DNA of 64,000 nucleotides, taken from NCBI GenBank assembly GCA_034401795.1, contig CM067373.1, positions 94,021,112 through 94,085,111 of the forward strand, written 5' to 3'. This DNA is from Chaetoderma sp. LZ-2023a (taxonomy: Eukaryota; Mollusca; Caudofoveata; Chaetodermatida; Chaetodermatidae). Of this stretch, positions 31,097 to 42,118 are shown one piece after another (positions within the stretch are counted from its first letter, which is position 1; each line of letters starts with the position of its first letter). The translations under genes were made by a program, and so were the position numbers. The notes under the pieces are model-generated. The model had not been told where the DNA came from. It searched no databases and saw only the letters and a list, made by a program, of their open reading frames with translations.

Positions 31097-32800
31097 TAAG
31101 TAATCATGTCAGCAGAGGTCAAAAGGTCACTAATTATGTTGGCTGCTTAAAATCGGAAAACTATGTATTGTTGTGACTGACAAAGTGCTAATAAAGGAAT
31201 ATGTTGATCTTAGCATCTTGAAAAGTGAGTATAATACTCCGTCTGACAAATCGAAAAGACCAGTGTTCATATATTTCATGAAATCTTGGGATTGGGAACA
31301 ACTGACACAATATTTATTTTTGAAAATAGTGAAAAATACAATTATGGAGATACTGGGAAATGAAATTAACATAACTTCACATCTACATAACCTACATTAT
31401 AGTAGCCTCCATGATTTTCTAATGTTAAATGCAATGTAGTAGATTAATTAGGTCGGTAGAGGTCAAAAGGTCACAAATTTTGTCCGCTTAATATCATGGA
31501 AATGTGCATCGTTGTGACTTGTGATAATAAATGAATATCTTGATGTCAACATCTTGAAGAGTGAGTGCTATACATCATTTGACGAATCTAAAGGTTGTTA
31601 GTATGAAACCTGACAAAATTCATTTATTCAAATAAAAAGAGAATGTAATTCACCTTTCCAGAGTATCCATCCATCATCTGATATCGTATGACGTCATAAT
31701 CAGCTCAGCGCGTGTATGATGACGTCACAATCAATACGTCACAAAGGGTTCCATATAGACCGTCATCAAATCTCAAAGAGTCCGACACGTTGTATAAATT
31801 GTATGTCTTTGTAATTCTTTGCTATTTAATAAACATGCTGTTGAATATTTTGAAACTAATTTGATTGGGCGCTGTTGCTGCCTTAGGCAGCAACAGCGCC
31901 CAGTCAAATTAGTTTCAAAATATTCAACAGCTTACCTGTGTAGTTTTTTTAGAAATTGATAGGCAGGGTGTTCAGAGATCGATCGATCCCAAAACGAGCG
32001 AGGTGTGGGTGGAGCTTAGCTAGAGATGGGCGGGGCTTAGTTAAAACCGGAACGGTCCATTATTGCGTACTAACAATAAAATGGACATAGCACATACCCA
32101 TATGCTAAAGTTATGAATGAGCGCTCCAAATGATCGATATCGTCGCTTCTACAATTTCATATATGTCATGTGCAAATCAGTAGAGGTCAAAAGGTCATCA
32201 ATTCTGCCCCCTGATTAACATCTGATCAATAGCCGTGGACAAAATGCGAATAAAGGACAATGTTGGTGTTAACATCATGAACTATGAATGAGAGGCACCG
32301 TGTGACAAATCTAAAGGGCCAATATTCATTTATTTCATGGAATGATTTTAATATGGCAACTGACAAAATAGCCATTTTACCCGCGTCGCTTGACGAAGGG
32401 GTAAAGCGAACATGGGGTTGTGTTGTTGTTGTTGTTGTGTTGTTGTTGTTGTTGTTATTGTTGTTGTTTTGGGGTATAAAAACTAAAAGGCAACAGCAAC
32501 AGCTTACAGCAAAAGTTTTTAAAATATACACTTTTTGGGGGTCAAAAGCTAAAATGCAACAGCAACATCTTTAAGCAACATTGTTTCCAAAATAGACACT
32601 GAAAATCTTGCCTGGCCGATTGAAAAAGATATCAACGAGGCTGTCATTTCGGAAAATTTGTCCTTGTTGAAAAATGGGCAAAATTAAATTGTTTTGTAAG
32701 CAAAAATAAACTGAACGTAATATTGCATCTAGATAAAGTAGTAATAAATGATCATTCATATTGTTTGTATTTGTACAATCTACATACCAAAAAATTGATC
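31097..32800 (+). repeat. Family E tandem array 1
   Basis: At least three units, each with AGAGGTCAAAAGGTCA at 31114, 31458 and 32182. Each then has GTTGTGACTGACAAAGTGCT, TGACAAATCKAAAGG, TTTATTTCATGAAAT and AATACAATTATGG. Unit spacing is 344 bases between the first two, and the third is offset by the A insertion. A GTT microsatellite (32413-32470) and CAACAGCAACA strings interrupt the last unit. The array ends AATAAATGATCATTCATA, as array 3 does. Confidence 0.7.
31647..32061 (-). mobile_element. MITE family A, copy 14, full length
   Basis: AATTCACCTTTCCAGAGTAT left, CCGGAACGGTCCAT right. The palindrome is essentially perfect, 45-base arms around TTA (GTTGCTGCCTTAGGCAGCAA). TGACGTCA at 31689-31696 and 31720-31727. 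With copy 30 it is the best reference for family A. Confidence 0.93.
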
Positions 32801-32801
32801 T

Positions 32802-33130
32802 GTTACCCCGTCTTGTGTCAACAGCGCCTCAAAGCGCTAAAATACTACTTATATATTAAGCATTTTAATGGTCAGCACTTTTCAAGAAATTTTAATATTA
32901 GAAGACTATTTTTTATATATTTACATCTGAAAATTCATGTTTTGGCTTACCCAGTATCCATTTAGCGAAAATTATTTTTGAAATTTTACCACTGGAATGA
33001 CTGGGTCTGTTACCTAGTCAGTCGTTCCAGTGGTTTATTTTCAACAAGTATTCTTCTTTTGATCTGCTAATAGACATGTCTCAAGACCACTGCAGAGTTG
33101 TTTTTGGTCAGTTTGACCATTAAAAGGTTA
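32802..33130. mobile_element. D+B composite, copy 1
   Basis: D part: GTTACCCCGTCTTGTGTCAA, CAGCGCCTCAAAGCGCTAAA and AATACTACTTATATATTAAG. The B foldback follows at about 32965 (ACCACTGGAATGACTGGGTC / CAGTCGTTCCAGTGG) with AAGACCACTGCAGAGTTG and GACCATTAAAAGGTTA. Order and orientation equal the copy at 42978. Confidence 0.68.
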
Positions 33131-33234
33131 GGTTGCCACAAGAGGGGTGAACTGTTTTTGAGCATATCATCTCTTTAGTCACTGTCACTATCCGACACTG
33201 ATTTACCTCTTCATTGTTGCTATCATCATCAGTG

Positions 33235-33638
33235 AATTCACCTTTCCAAAGTATCCATCCATCATCTGATCTCGTATGACGTCATAATCAGCTCAGCGCG
33301 TGTATGATAACGTCACAATCATTACGTCACAAAGGGTTCAATATAGACCGTCATCAAATCTCAAAGAGTCCGACACGGTGTATGAATTGTATCCTTTGCT
33401 ATTTAATAAACATGCTGTTGAGTATTTTGAAACTAATTTGACTGGGCACTGTTGTTGCCTTAGGCAGCAACAGGACCCAGTCAAATTAGTTTCAAAATAT
33501 TCAACAGCTAACCTGTGTAGTTTTTTGGAAATTGATAGTCAGGGTGTTCAGAGATCGATCGATCCCAACACGAGCGAGGTGCGGGTGGACCTTAGCTAGA
33601 GATGGGCGGGGCATAGCTAAAAATGGAAAGGTCCTTTG
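33235..33638 (-). mobile_element. MITE family A, copy 15, full length
   Basis: AATTCACCTTTCCAAAGTAT left, AAATGGAAAGGTCCTTTG right. Palindrome intact apart from a few mismatches (GTTGTTGCCTTAGGCAGC). Very close to copies 14 and 30. Confidence 0.92.
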
Positions 33639-33920
33639 TCCTCATGTTCGCGAACAGATATCTAGAATAGCCGCGAGCGTCCTAGACAGTAGCTCAAGGT
33701 CACACCACGCGCGTTCCAATCTGTGTTCACCCCTTACAGTACAGCCATTCTCCTATGGGATAGGGATATCTAATTTTGGTCGATGGTCTTCCTTCCAAAT
33801 ACTCACCTGAGAGATAATCTTAAATATGTGCTTGTGAATGTAAGCTCTTTGTCGAGATAGGGTTGATATGTCCACATATTCTCGGGGTTGAGCTTTATCT
33901 CTGCATCATCACGCGTTGTC
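33639..33920. other. No recognised feature
   Basis: Spacer between A copy 15 and G copy 2. Confidence 0.4.
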
Positions 33921-34549
33921 GTTAAAGTTCTCGTGTTCCATTAAATATAGACCCTTTTGCACGAGATATGAGACGCCTGCTGATTTCTGTTGAATTTACC
34001 CAGCATGCTATGCTACCCAGCATGCACCGCCACCCAGCATGCAATTTCCTGACTCCATAATCGTTGTAACTATTGGACACCATATTCGTTTAGTCTATTG
34101 TCTGCATAGGCCAGGATTTCTCAAACAAAACCAACCTGCGTGCACGTGTAAATAGTCATTTGTCCTCCAGCTCTGGAAGCGTAAGCACGCACGTAGGGCG
34201 TACTATTCACGGCAGTACATGCGACATAGTGTTTCAATACTGTTCAGAGAAGGTGTGTCAATGTCCAGGAGAATATAGGAGCAAGCTTTTCGATACAGTG
34301 GCAGTAATTTACGTGAAAGTTGTTGCTATCAATGACAGTACCAACATTCGGTCAAATTGTTGTCAAAATAATTAGTATGTAATGCAAGTACTACCTGCTA
34401 TTTATTTGATACAAATTTCATTGAAATGCAGGGCATTGCATGCTGGGTAGCATTGCACGCCGGGTAGCATTGCATGCTGGGTAAATTGAACAGGCATATC
34501 ATATCTCGTGCAAAAGTATCTATATTTAATGGAACACGAGAGTTTTAAC
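33921..34549. mobile_element. Family G foldback, copy 2
   Basis: Left GTTAAAGTTCTCGTGTTCCA, TTAAATATAGACCC and CACGAGATATGAG. The right end is the complement (CATATCATATCTCGTGCAAA, TATTTAATGGAACACGAGAG, TTTTAAC). About 125-bp arms. Each arm has three CCCAGCATGC-like blocks in tandem (34005-34055 and 34435-34490). The interior matches G copy 1, including a 72-codon frame at 34160-34375 with FQYCSEKV and PGEYRSKL. Confidence 0.78.
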
Positions 34550-35103
34550 ATGGATAAACGCGAAATACATCAACATTTGCTATGGGCTAGTCATTTTGTA
34601 ATTTGGCAGGTGAAATTATCTATTTGAAGACAAAGCTCCGCTGAGCTGTTCCATGACTCGCCAATGGTCTGCATAGCCTCTTGACAGAAATCAGCATGCC
34701 AATGTTAAAGAGTATCTAAGGATGTCAAAAAAACTTACGGAGATGTTGGTGTGCAATTGTTAATGTCTTAATATCACATTTGGCTTATGCGTGTGTATGA
34801 AGGTATGGCCTATCATATGGAAATGTTCATTGTACAGAAATGTCCACATAGCTATGATTAGACCCTTGCATTTGGGATGCGCCTATGAGAAAGTAATAAA
34901 GAGAGATGGGTGTTTTATTGGTTCGCTTGCAACAGAATATAATCTGATGCCAGTGGATCTAAAATGGTGGTGTCCGGTAAGAATGATAGTGAGGCAATCT
35001 ACTGACACAAATCGGTGATGAAATTGAACACAAAAGAGTTGGATGGCCGACTGAATACTTTACTAATAGACTAGTTGTTATGATAGCCACATTATTGGAA
35101 GTA
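34550..35103. other. No recognised gene
   Basis: A 75-codon frame at 34791-35018 has no domain I can name. Confidence 0.4.
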
Positions 35104-35173
35104 TCCCAGCAGGTACATGGCGTTGTTTCAGCGTTGAATTCACGTTGAAATCACGTCATGTGCCTGCTGGGTA
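35104..35173. mobile_element. Element L, ~67-bp mini-foldback with TAT duplication
   Basis: CCCAGCAGGTACATGGCG left, CGTCATGTGCCTGCTGGG right, flanked by TAT on both sides. Inside are CGTTGAATTCACGTTGAAAT-type direct repeats. Confidence 0.75.
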
Positions 35174-37366
35174 TGGAATAAGCAGAATTTGACATATTGA
35201 ATGCTGCAGCATTTCTATCATATCTAAATCAATATTCAGACTTTTGTCTAGTAGTTGATACTGGTGAACCAGGTAGGATGGTTGAGTTTTTGTTATCTTA
35301 CTTTTATCATGTTTGGTTGGTTCATCTCTCTCCTAACAAACAATTACTACATGTATGGGTCATGCCTCAATATGATGGCTGAATGGTTCTTCGGATGACA
35401 GAGGTGTGGGCCGTATTTTGATCTTGGGGCTAAACTATGGATGGGGACAAAACCTATTGGTCGCTATGAGGATACACTGGGAAATGAAAACACGGGGTGA
35501 CTGATGTGCTAGCCCTTCTTCACCAGACACATGTATGCGATTTTGCGTGTTTCACAAATGTCACTTCTATGTTTTGAAACTTTTTGACATCGGTAAATAG
35601 TATTTAGCAATGCCATATTCTGTTATTGGACGGTTCATTACACTTGCGAGTCATGGAATACCTCAGAGGATCCATTTCTTCAGTTATGGGCTTTCACCTG
35701 CCTAATGCGCGTAGATGCATTATATAGTAATGGCAACGTATTGTGATGCAGAGAACACGTTCAACAACAGGAAAGATGTGAACTTAACAACGCTATATTA
35801 CCAAGATTTTGCCTTTGGAACCACATACATAGATGGATAGGTAGCCGGTAGATATTTGGAAGTGAGCCTATCTACCAAAAGCTAGAAATCCCTGCACCAG
35901 CTTAGGTGAATCGATGGACTGTAAGGGGTGGCAATTGCCTCCATATGCTGAAAGATATTCTAGAGAGTGAACATGACAAGATTGAATGAACAGGAAGACT
36001 ATTTCACAGGGCCGGATTCATGGCGCGTACTTAGTAAAAATCTGTATTCATGGCATGTTCTTAGGCCTAAGAACGTTCTTAAATCTTTCTTAATTTATGA
36101 CAGGTACCCCCATGACGTAAATACACTAAGAAAGTTCTTAGTGAAAATGTCTTCTTGTTTTGTGTATGTTCAGCTACGTTATGCTACTCACACTAATTAT
36201 ATTTATATTTGTAATTATTTGAAACAAATGTAGATTGGGGACATGTATTATATATACTTGCAGCAGAATGCTTTTGTCTTTTTGCACCATTATGACGTTA
36301 AATTGTGACGTCATACTGCGGTGACAAGCTACATGCACAATGTAACCCTGAATTCATTTAGTGTTGAAATATTGAAGACTAGTTATGACGCCAAACACCT
36401 CTTTAATTTGTTTGTTGGGCAAAGCGCGCAAAATTATGCTTTCGTATAATTTATATAAAAAAGCATATTTTGTTTACATATTTTCGAATACTTTAGTATT
36501 AAATTTCGCCACGGAAAGTAATTTTTTCAATTTCTCATGAGAATCACGGAAAGACGTCAACGTGTGAATCTTGATCGTTGTAGTAGGGCGGATATGTAAC
36601 AAATTTGAGGTAAGATGTTCCATTCATGGGTCAATCGTTATAATTCTACTCACTACAATACTCTAAATATGTAAATATCAATCCTTCCATAGCGACCACA
36701 TGTGTTTGATGTCAAAAGACGGTGGCTCTTTAAGATGTGTTATCTAAAAGATCCATCTCTTGAGAACAAAAGCAATATAGCATCTAGAAATAGTTTAAAT
36801 TCCTTGATTTCTTAATATCGAACCAAGTAATGGTCGTTATAGATACGTTCAATTACCCTATTGGAGTATGCAAGGCTATACATGATGCTGTTGATTGTTG
36901 AATCATGATTTGTATTACTACATGGATCTATGAGATGCTCCGTTGTGGACTGCTGGAAAATAACACACAGGGACCAGTTCGTGTGTGCTAAATCCGCTGT
37001 AGGATCAGATGTCAATTTCACTTTCTTTGACATATTGACTTGAATACGAGAATATAATAGGCTATTGTCTCTGTCTATAAGCAGAGCACAATTCGCGTGT
37101 GCGTGATTGCTATGCGGCTATGTATTCTCCTGATATATTTAAATAGTCAGTGTGAGTCTTAGGAAACTACAATAATTATATGGAAATCCGCAACGAAATA
37201 ATGCTTGGCGAAGCGAGGGGCTGGCATACAATTACTTTTACTGGAGAAAACGTGTAGACCAATTGTTTTTAGTAGCGAAAACCTGTTTCTAAAATGTTCC
37301 GCCCGGAACATGTGTGTACAAAGGTTTAGCAATAATACTACTAATTTACAAATGTTGCAACAATGA
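35174..37366. other. Longest repeat-poor stretch; no gene recognised
   Basis: Several 60-90 codon frames (35197, 35967, 36812) lack recognisable domains, splice context or signal peptides. Around 36045-36155 TAAGAACGTTCTTA and CACTAAGAAAGTTCTTAGTG form small palindromes. If host sequence survives untouched here, it is intergenic or intronic. Confidence 0.4.
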
Positions 37367-37383
37367 CGACGACGACGACGACC

Positions 37384-37427
<44 letters not shown>

Positions 37428-37432
37428 AATAA
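37367..37432. repeat. (GAC)n then (CAA)n microsatellite
   Basis: GACGACGACGACGACGAC passes into a run of CAA units and ends AATAATAATA. Bases 37433-37939 hold no recognised gene. Confidence 0.95.
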
Positions 37433-37938
37433 TATATATTTTCAGCATGTTTATATATTTAGAGTTTTGTAATGGGTAAAATCATAACCGGTGACCCAAG
37501 AAACCCTTAATTTGACATCAATTCCAGCCCTCTACTCCATTTAGAACTTGAGTAATGCAGATTTTCCGCTGGGAAGGAGGCCATTTTGAATCCGCCATTT
37601 TGAATGGGTTCCCTTGGTCGAATCACGTGGCACCGCATCTAATTATGATCAGGATACCTTAAACCACCTATATGCCAAATTTCATGCTTTCTGCCAGAAT
37701 GGAACATCTTTTTCACATATCTGCCCTACTATTGTGGTATGATGTCACCATCGCGTGAATAATATTTTGTTGTCGATGATTCAACAGCTCATGCACACCA
37801 TCATATCAATGAGGCATATTATAGAGACTGTTAAACTATAGAAATACGTGCGAGCTAGCTTGTGTGAATACGTGTGTGCATGCGTGTATGTGAACATGAA
37901 GCTATAGGCCACGTGTACCGCTTTAAATGTTTATAGGC

Positions 37939-37939
<1 letters not shown>

Positions 37940-37987
<48 letters not shown>

Positions 37988-38110
37988 CTTTATTTATTGA
38001 GGGTAGCACGTCAAGTACACGGCCTGATCTAGCAGAGGCCCTCATTAACATATATACAATTTTTTATATATATATAATATGTACAAATTTATACATCTAT
38101 GTACAGACAA
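37940..38110 (-). mobile_element. 3' end of a retroposon with (ATT)n tail
   Basis: On the minus strand: AATGAGGGCCTCTGCTAGAT, ACTTGACGTGCTACCCTCAA, then TAAATAAAGAGTATT and a 45-base ATT microsatellite tail. A conserved 3' block followed by a simple-sequence tail is typical of CR1/L2-like LINEs and the SINEs that use them. The class is inferred. Confidence 0.55.
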
Positions 38111-38159
38111 GGAACTTAGGGAATCTATTTCTTATAATCATATAATATTCTGAATGTAT

Positions 38160-38242
38160 TAAGAGTAATTTGAACAAAAACTACTGATGCTTTCAACGGC
38201 AGCAAACTTTCAATCAAATTAGCATTGATATATTCAGCATTG
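38160..38242. repeat. Palindrome core, decayed
   Basis: AGAGTAATTTGAACAAAAAC / TCAATCAAATTAGCATTGAT around GCAGCAAAC. A second decayed core lies at 38945-39050 (GCATAATTTGAATGAAAGG / CAGTCAAATTAGTATCAAAA). Confidence 0.45.
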
Positions 38243-38450
38243 TAAAGTAAATTCCTTTCTTTCCTGCTGAAATGCTTTGGAAACAATGCAAGAAATAGAA
38301 ATAACGATATTTTTATGTGCTAAAATATAGAAACTAATTCTCAATTTCGTAGACAAATACAGCTAAGCACATTATAACACACGATTATACATACATACAG
38401 AAACAATAGATTTAGTAAAATTATTATCATTACCCACGCCGTCGAATGTC

Positions 38451-38650
38451 TTAACCCTTTAGTGACTAAATTTGTCAGGAAAACCGCGATTAGGTCTATC
38501 TATTGTGAAATGTCCGTTTCCAGAACAAGACAATGCCATTCTTGGAAATTTACCACCGGAAAGACTGGCTCGATTATCGCGCCTGTCATTCCTGTCATAA
38601 ATTTTCAAAAATAGTCCTCTGGACTGCAAATGGTCATTTCTCTAGCCGAT
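38451..38650 (+). mobile_element. MITE family B, copy 11, partial
   Basis: TTAACCCTTTAGTGACTAAA, AGACTGGCTCGATTATCGC, then TCATTCCTGTCATAAATTTT. The right terminal TTAA string is not found. Confidence 0.7.
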
Positions 38651-39284
38651 TTTATGGACGTGTTTCTAGGCGTGTGTATTTATGGGTCAAAGAGCGGAAG
38701 AATCACCAAATTTGACATAGCACTTCATAATGTAGGATAAAATCAGAAGGTTCAATCGAAGGTTAATTAGGCATATATAGTTTACTGAAATTAAGAACTC
38801 ACCAAAGCACATGCACCCCCAATCACACACACTCACTTCCACACGCACATGAACCCATGTACATACACTCCCGTGGGTTTACATCCAATATAGTAGGTCT
38901 ACGCCAACATCTAACCATTTCAACACTAGTATTAGAACTCAAGTCATGCTATTAAGCTGTTGCATATCTTAAGCATAATTTGAATGAAAGGTCTTGATAC
39001 CTTCGGCAGCAACACTATCCAGTCAAATTAGTATCAAAATTATAGGGCAACGGAACCTATTTTGTGTCTACATTTCGTGCTCTAATGATAAAGGATCGGG
39101 AAAGTTGAAAAATATACGATAGATATATTCATCACAAAGTAAGCATATGGCCGTAAGTGTGCACAATCACATAATAATGTGACGGACAATAGTATAATAC
39201 AATTTCACAATGCATACACAAAACTATTTACATTAGGAGAAGTATTTTCCATGCATGTACTAAATGACCATCCTGAAACTCTAA
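38651..39284. other. Spacer with CA-rich tract
   Basis: CACACACTCACTTCCACACG-type sequence at 38825-38850 and a decayed palindrome core at 38945-39050. No gene. Confidence 0.4.
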
Positions 39285-39440
39285 CCTTTGGATTGGCGAT
39301 ATGTGAAATGGTCATTTGCTGGTCCGGAGGAGTGTTTACGACAATTGGACGCAGGAATGATTGACTCGGTTACCGAGCCAGTCATTCTAGTGCTCCATTG
39401 TCGGAAACACTCCTCTCCTAGGCCGCCAATGTCCTTTCAT
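39285..39440. mobile_element. Family B foldback variant, copy 12
   Basis: GGAATGATTGACTCGGTTAC / CGAGCCAGTCATTCTAGTGC flanked by GGAGTGTTTACGACAATTGG and its complement CCATTGTCGGAAACACTCCT. The flanking stem has changed on both sides relative to other B copies, yet still pairs. Confidence 0.72.
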
Positions 39441-39615
39441 TGTATGTTTAAGGTTCTCTTTTTTTTTCTTTTTTTCTTTAAAACATATTTTTATTGTAAT
39501 AAATGTATTTAGAGAAAAGGATCTTGTGGCATGCTCGTTTAACATACACATATCCTTTTCAAATAGAAATATTATATAACGGTAGTTAAATTAGCGAGCG
39601 TGCGAGTGACCGAGC

Positions 39616-39618
<3 letters not shown>

Positions 39619-39676
<58 letters not shown>
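39619..39676. repeat. (AG)n microsatellite
   Basis: Fifty-eight bases of AG. A remnant of B follows at 39722-39792 (ATATGCAGACCAAAAGAACA, CCCGAATGACAGGC). Confidence 0.95.
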
Positions 39677-39678
<2 letters not shown>

Positions 39679-39792
39679 TTTATAAATAATAACACAAAGA
39701 ATTATTAGCATTACATTGCTCGGAAATGATCATATGCAGACCAAAAGAACACTCCTCCTGAAAATGTATGACCCGAATGACAGGCTACATGT

Positions 39793-40239
39793 TTGCCTAC
39801 AGTACAGCTCATAAATTTATAGAAACAAAACACGTAGTTGGTAGTAAGAATTGTTCTGTCGAATATTCTGAACATAATGCAGCAATGCGTTCTTATCCAA
39901 TTATGATCAAGACAGATTTAGCATTAGGCCTACATCTTATTTTGTTTTGGAAACATGTTAAGTTACTTCTGAGCTGTACTGTGCGTGTGATGATAGCAGT
40001 AACGATAATTATGAATTCGAATCTGACAGTGACCGTGAGCGATTGAAAGGTGATATGTTCAAATGTAGGTAACAGATTTATTGCTTGATATGTAGAGTGC
40101 ACAAATACCAACAATTTGCGTGATCATTTATCACAATAGGCCTACTTTATTGAGATGCAATGTTATTTAATTTCATTCATTTAATTTTCATTACCGCATA
40201 ATTGCATTTTCCTAATATTCCTTTAAAAATGGGCATCAT
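39793..40239. other. No recognised feature
   Basis: Overlapping frames at 39768-40114 on both strands have no recognisable product. Confidence 0.4.
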
Positions 40240-40686
40240 GTCAATTTCCAGATTAACGCCATTCTATTAAATATATGGACATTGACCATTTAGAGTTATC
40301 TGATAACGTCTATCATCCACTATTCATGATGTTAACATTAACATATTCCTTTATTACCATTTTGTGCATCAAAATGCACAGCTGTCAGATTGTAAACAGT
40401 GACCAAAATTGGTAACCTTTTGACTTCTACTAACGTAATTAATCGTTTGATTTGCCCATAACATATATGAAATCGGAGAGGCCATGACAGGGAATATGTT
40501 GAGTAGTCATTCATTCCTCTAGCTTATGAGGATGTGATGTTATCTTCAGTTCATTTTCAGTACCACATTATTGTATTTTTTTCGCTATTCCCAAAAATGG
40601 ACATTCTGACAGTAGTCATGTAGTAACATTTCATGAAATAAAGGAATATTGGTCATTTAGATAATTCACATGATGTATATCAATAA

Positions 40687-40765
40687 ATAGACCATTCCAG
40701 GTTTATCCATCCACACGTGACGTGTATTATGACGTGACAATCATTATGTCATGCCTGATTCGATA
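40687..40765 (-). mobile_element. Family A fragment in E array 2
   Basis: AATAGACCATTCCAGGTTTA, GTGACGTGTATTATGACGTG and ATTATGTCATGCCTGATTCG. It ends where a C element begins. Confidence 0.6.
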
Positions 40766-40946
40766 GCGCCATACCGAAGCATGGCGTTATTCCTGGCTAA
40801 CTCTCTAGTGAGAACACACACGGCTTTAGTCTCCAGGTAGAAAACGGTCTACGGCCGTGTTCTCGTAGGAGTTAATCGGGAATAACTCCATACTTCAGTA
40901 TGGCGTTGAGCCGGTTAAGTATCTAGTGAGAACATGGCCTAAGGCC
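40766..40946. mobile_element. Two family C foldbacks, copies 2 and 3
   Basis: Copy 2 is half: CATACCGAAGCATGGCGTTA, AACTCTCTAGTGAGAACACA. Copy 3 (40853-40946) is complete: GGCCGTGTTCTCGTAGGAGT, ACTCCATACTTCAGTATGGC, TAGTGAGAACATGGCC. Bases 40960-41160 add a repeated GGCGCTACCTGGTGGAC / TGGCGCTACCTGCCAGAC phrase, three times about 35-50 bases apart. Confidence 0.7.
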
Positions 40947-41755
40947 TCTTTCTCATTGCCTAATCCTGTTTAACTATTTCGTGTATACTGTGCAGGTTAA
41001 TAATTAGCCGATATAACGGTCTATACGGCGGCGCTACCTGGTGGACGCCGAGATAAAAAGCTGGCCGTGGCGCTACCTGCCAGACAGTGAGAGAAAAAGC
41101 TGACGGTAACGCTACCTGGCAAATTTTGAGGGAATAGGCTGCGTTCACATAGGGAAGCATTAGTGATATAAAGAAGATACACCGCCGATTTTGGGGGATT
41201 AAATTTCGAAATAGATGACGTATTTATTCAGGTACAAGAGCCAGTCCAATGAGAACGTTAGCCGATATACTTGGTATTTACCGAAATAGAGGCTGTATGA
41301 GAAGACGGCCTACTCACTTTTCAAGATTTTAATATCAAGATATTCCTTTATTAGCGCTTTGCCAGTAAAAACAATGCGCAGTTGTCCGATTTTAAGCAGC
41401 GAGCAAAATTGGTGACCTTTTGACCTCTCATGACCTAACTACTCAACTAATCTGCATAAAGCATGCGAAAAGTCCTGGAGGCCGCTATTAGGAGCATTTA
41501 AGTGATCAGTCATTACGCTAGGTTATGCAGATATGAAGTTCATTCATTTCAATTTTCAGTACCCCATTATTGCATTTTTTGCTATTTTTAAATATGGACA
41601 TTCTGTCAGTTGTCATAGTAACGGTATTTCATGATCTAGATAAGCACTTGCCCATTAGATTAGTCAGATGGAGGCTAATATTCATTTTCAAGACATTGAA
41701 ATCAAGATATTCATTTATGAGCACTATGTCAGTCACAACAATGCGCAGTTAACCT

Positions 41756-42052
41756 AACGGACCTTTCCAGTTTATCCACTCAGCATATGACGTCGTAATC
41801 AACTACGTGAGGTATATGATGACGTCATAACCAATGCTTAATTGATGACGGACTAAGCGTCTGTGTACGAATTGTATGTCTTTACTATTTAGTAAAGATG
41901 CTAGTGAAATTTGAAACTAATTTGACTTGACACTGTTGATGACATTGAGATTCAGAGAAGTGCAGGGATTGATCGATCCCAACACAGGCAGCGCATGGGT
42001 GGAGCTTAGCTAGAGATGGGCGGGGCATAGCTAAAACCGGAAAGTTCCATTA
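41756..42052 (-). mobile_element. MITE family A, copy 17, stem reduced
   Basis: AACGGACCTTTCCAGTTTAT left, AACCGGAAAGTTCCATT right. AAACTAATTTGACTTGACAC is followed by TGTTGATGACATTGAGATTC: one arm lost. The right flank TAAGTAATCATGTCAGCAGA equals that of copy 13. Confidence 0.87.
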
Positions 42053-42118
42053 AGTAATCATGTCAGCAGAGGTCAAAAGGTCACTAATTATGTGGGCTGC
42101 TTAAAATCGGAAAACTAC
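42053..42118 (+). repeat. Family E fragment beside A copy 17
   Basis: AGTAATCATGTCAGCAGAGG then TCAAAAGGTCACTAATTATG to AAATCGGAAAACTA. Almost identical to 31097-31155. DR2 motif at 42070-42083. Confidence 0.75.

Larger units (their letters stand above)
40240..41755 (-). repeat. Family E array 2, reversed, broken by A and C insertions
   Basis: On the minus strand, units at about 40440 (worn), 41426 (AGAGGTCAAAAGGTCA intact on the minus strand) and the start of another near 41755. AAAAATGGGCATCATGTCAA and AAAATGGACATTCTGACAG are the reverse-strand form of the TGACAGAATGCCCATTTTT block. A family A fragment and two C elements occupy 40687-40946. Confidence 0.6.

Noticed and set aside
32226..32574. 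Frames with Asn or Val/Leu runs
   Set aside because: Translation of the GTT microsatellite and the E unit.
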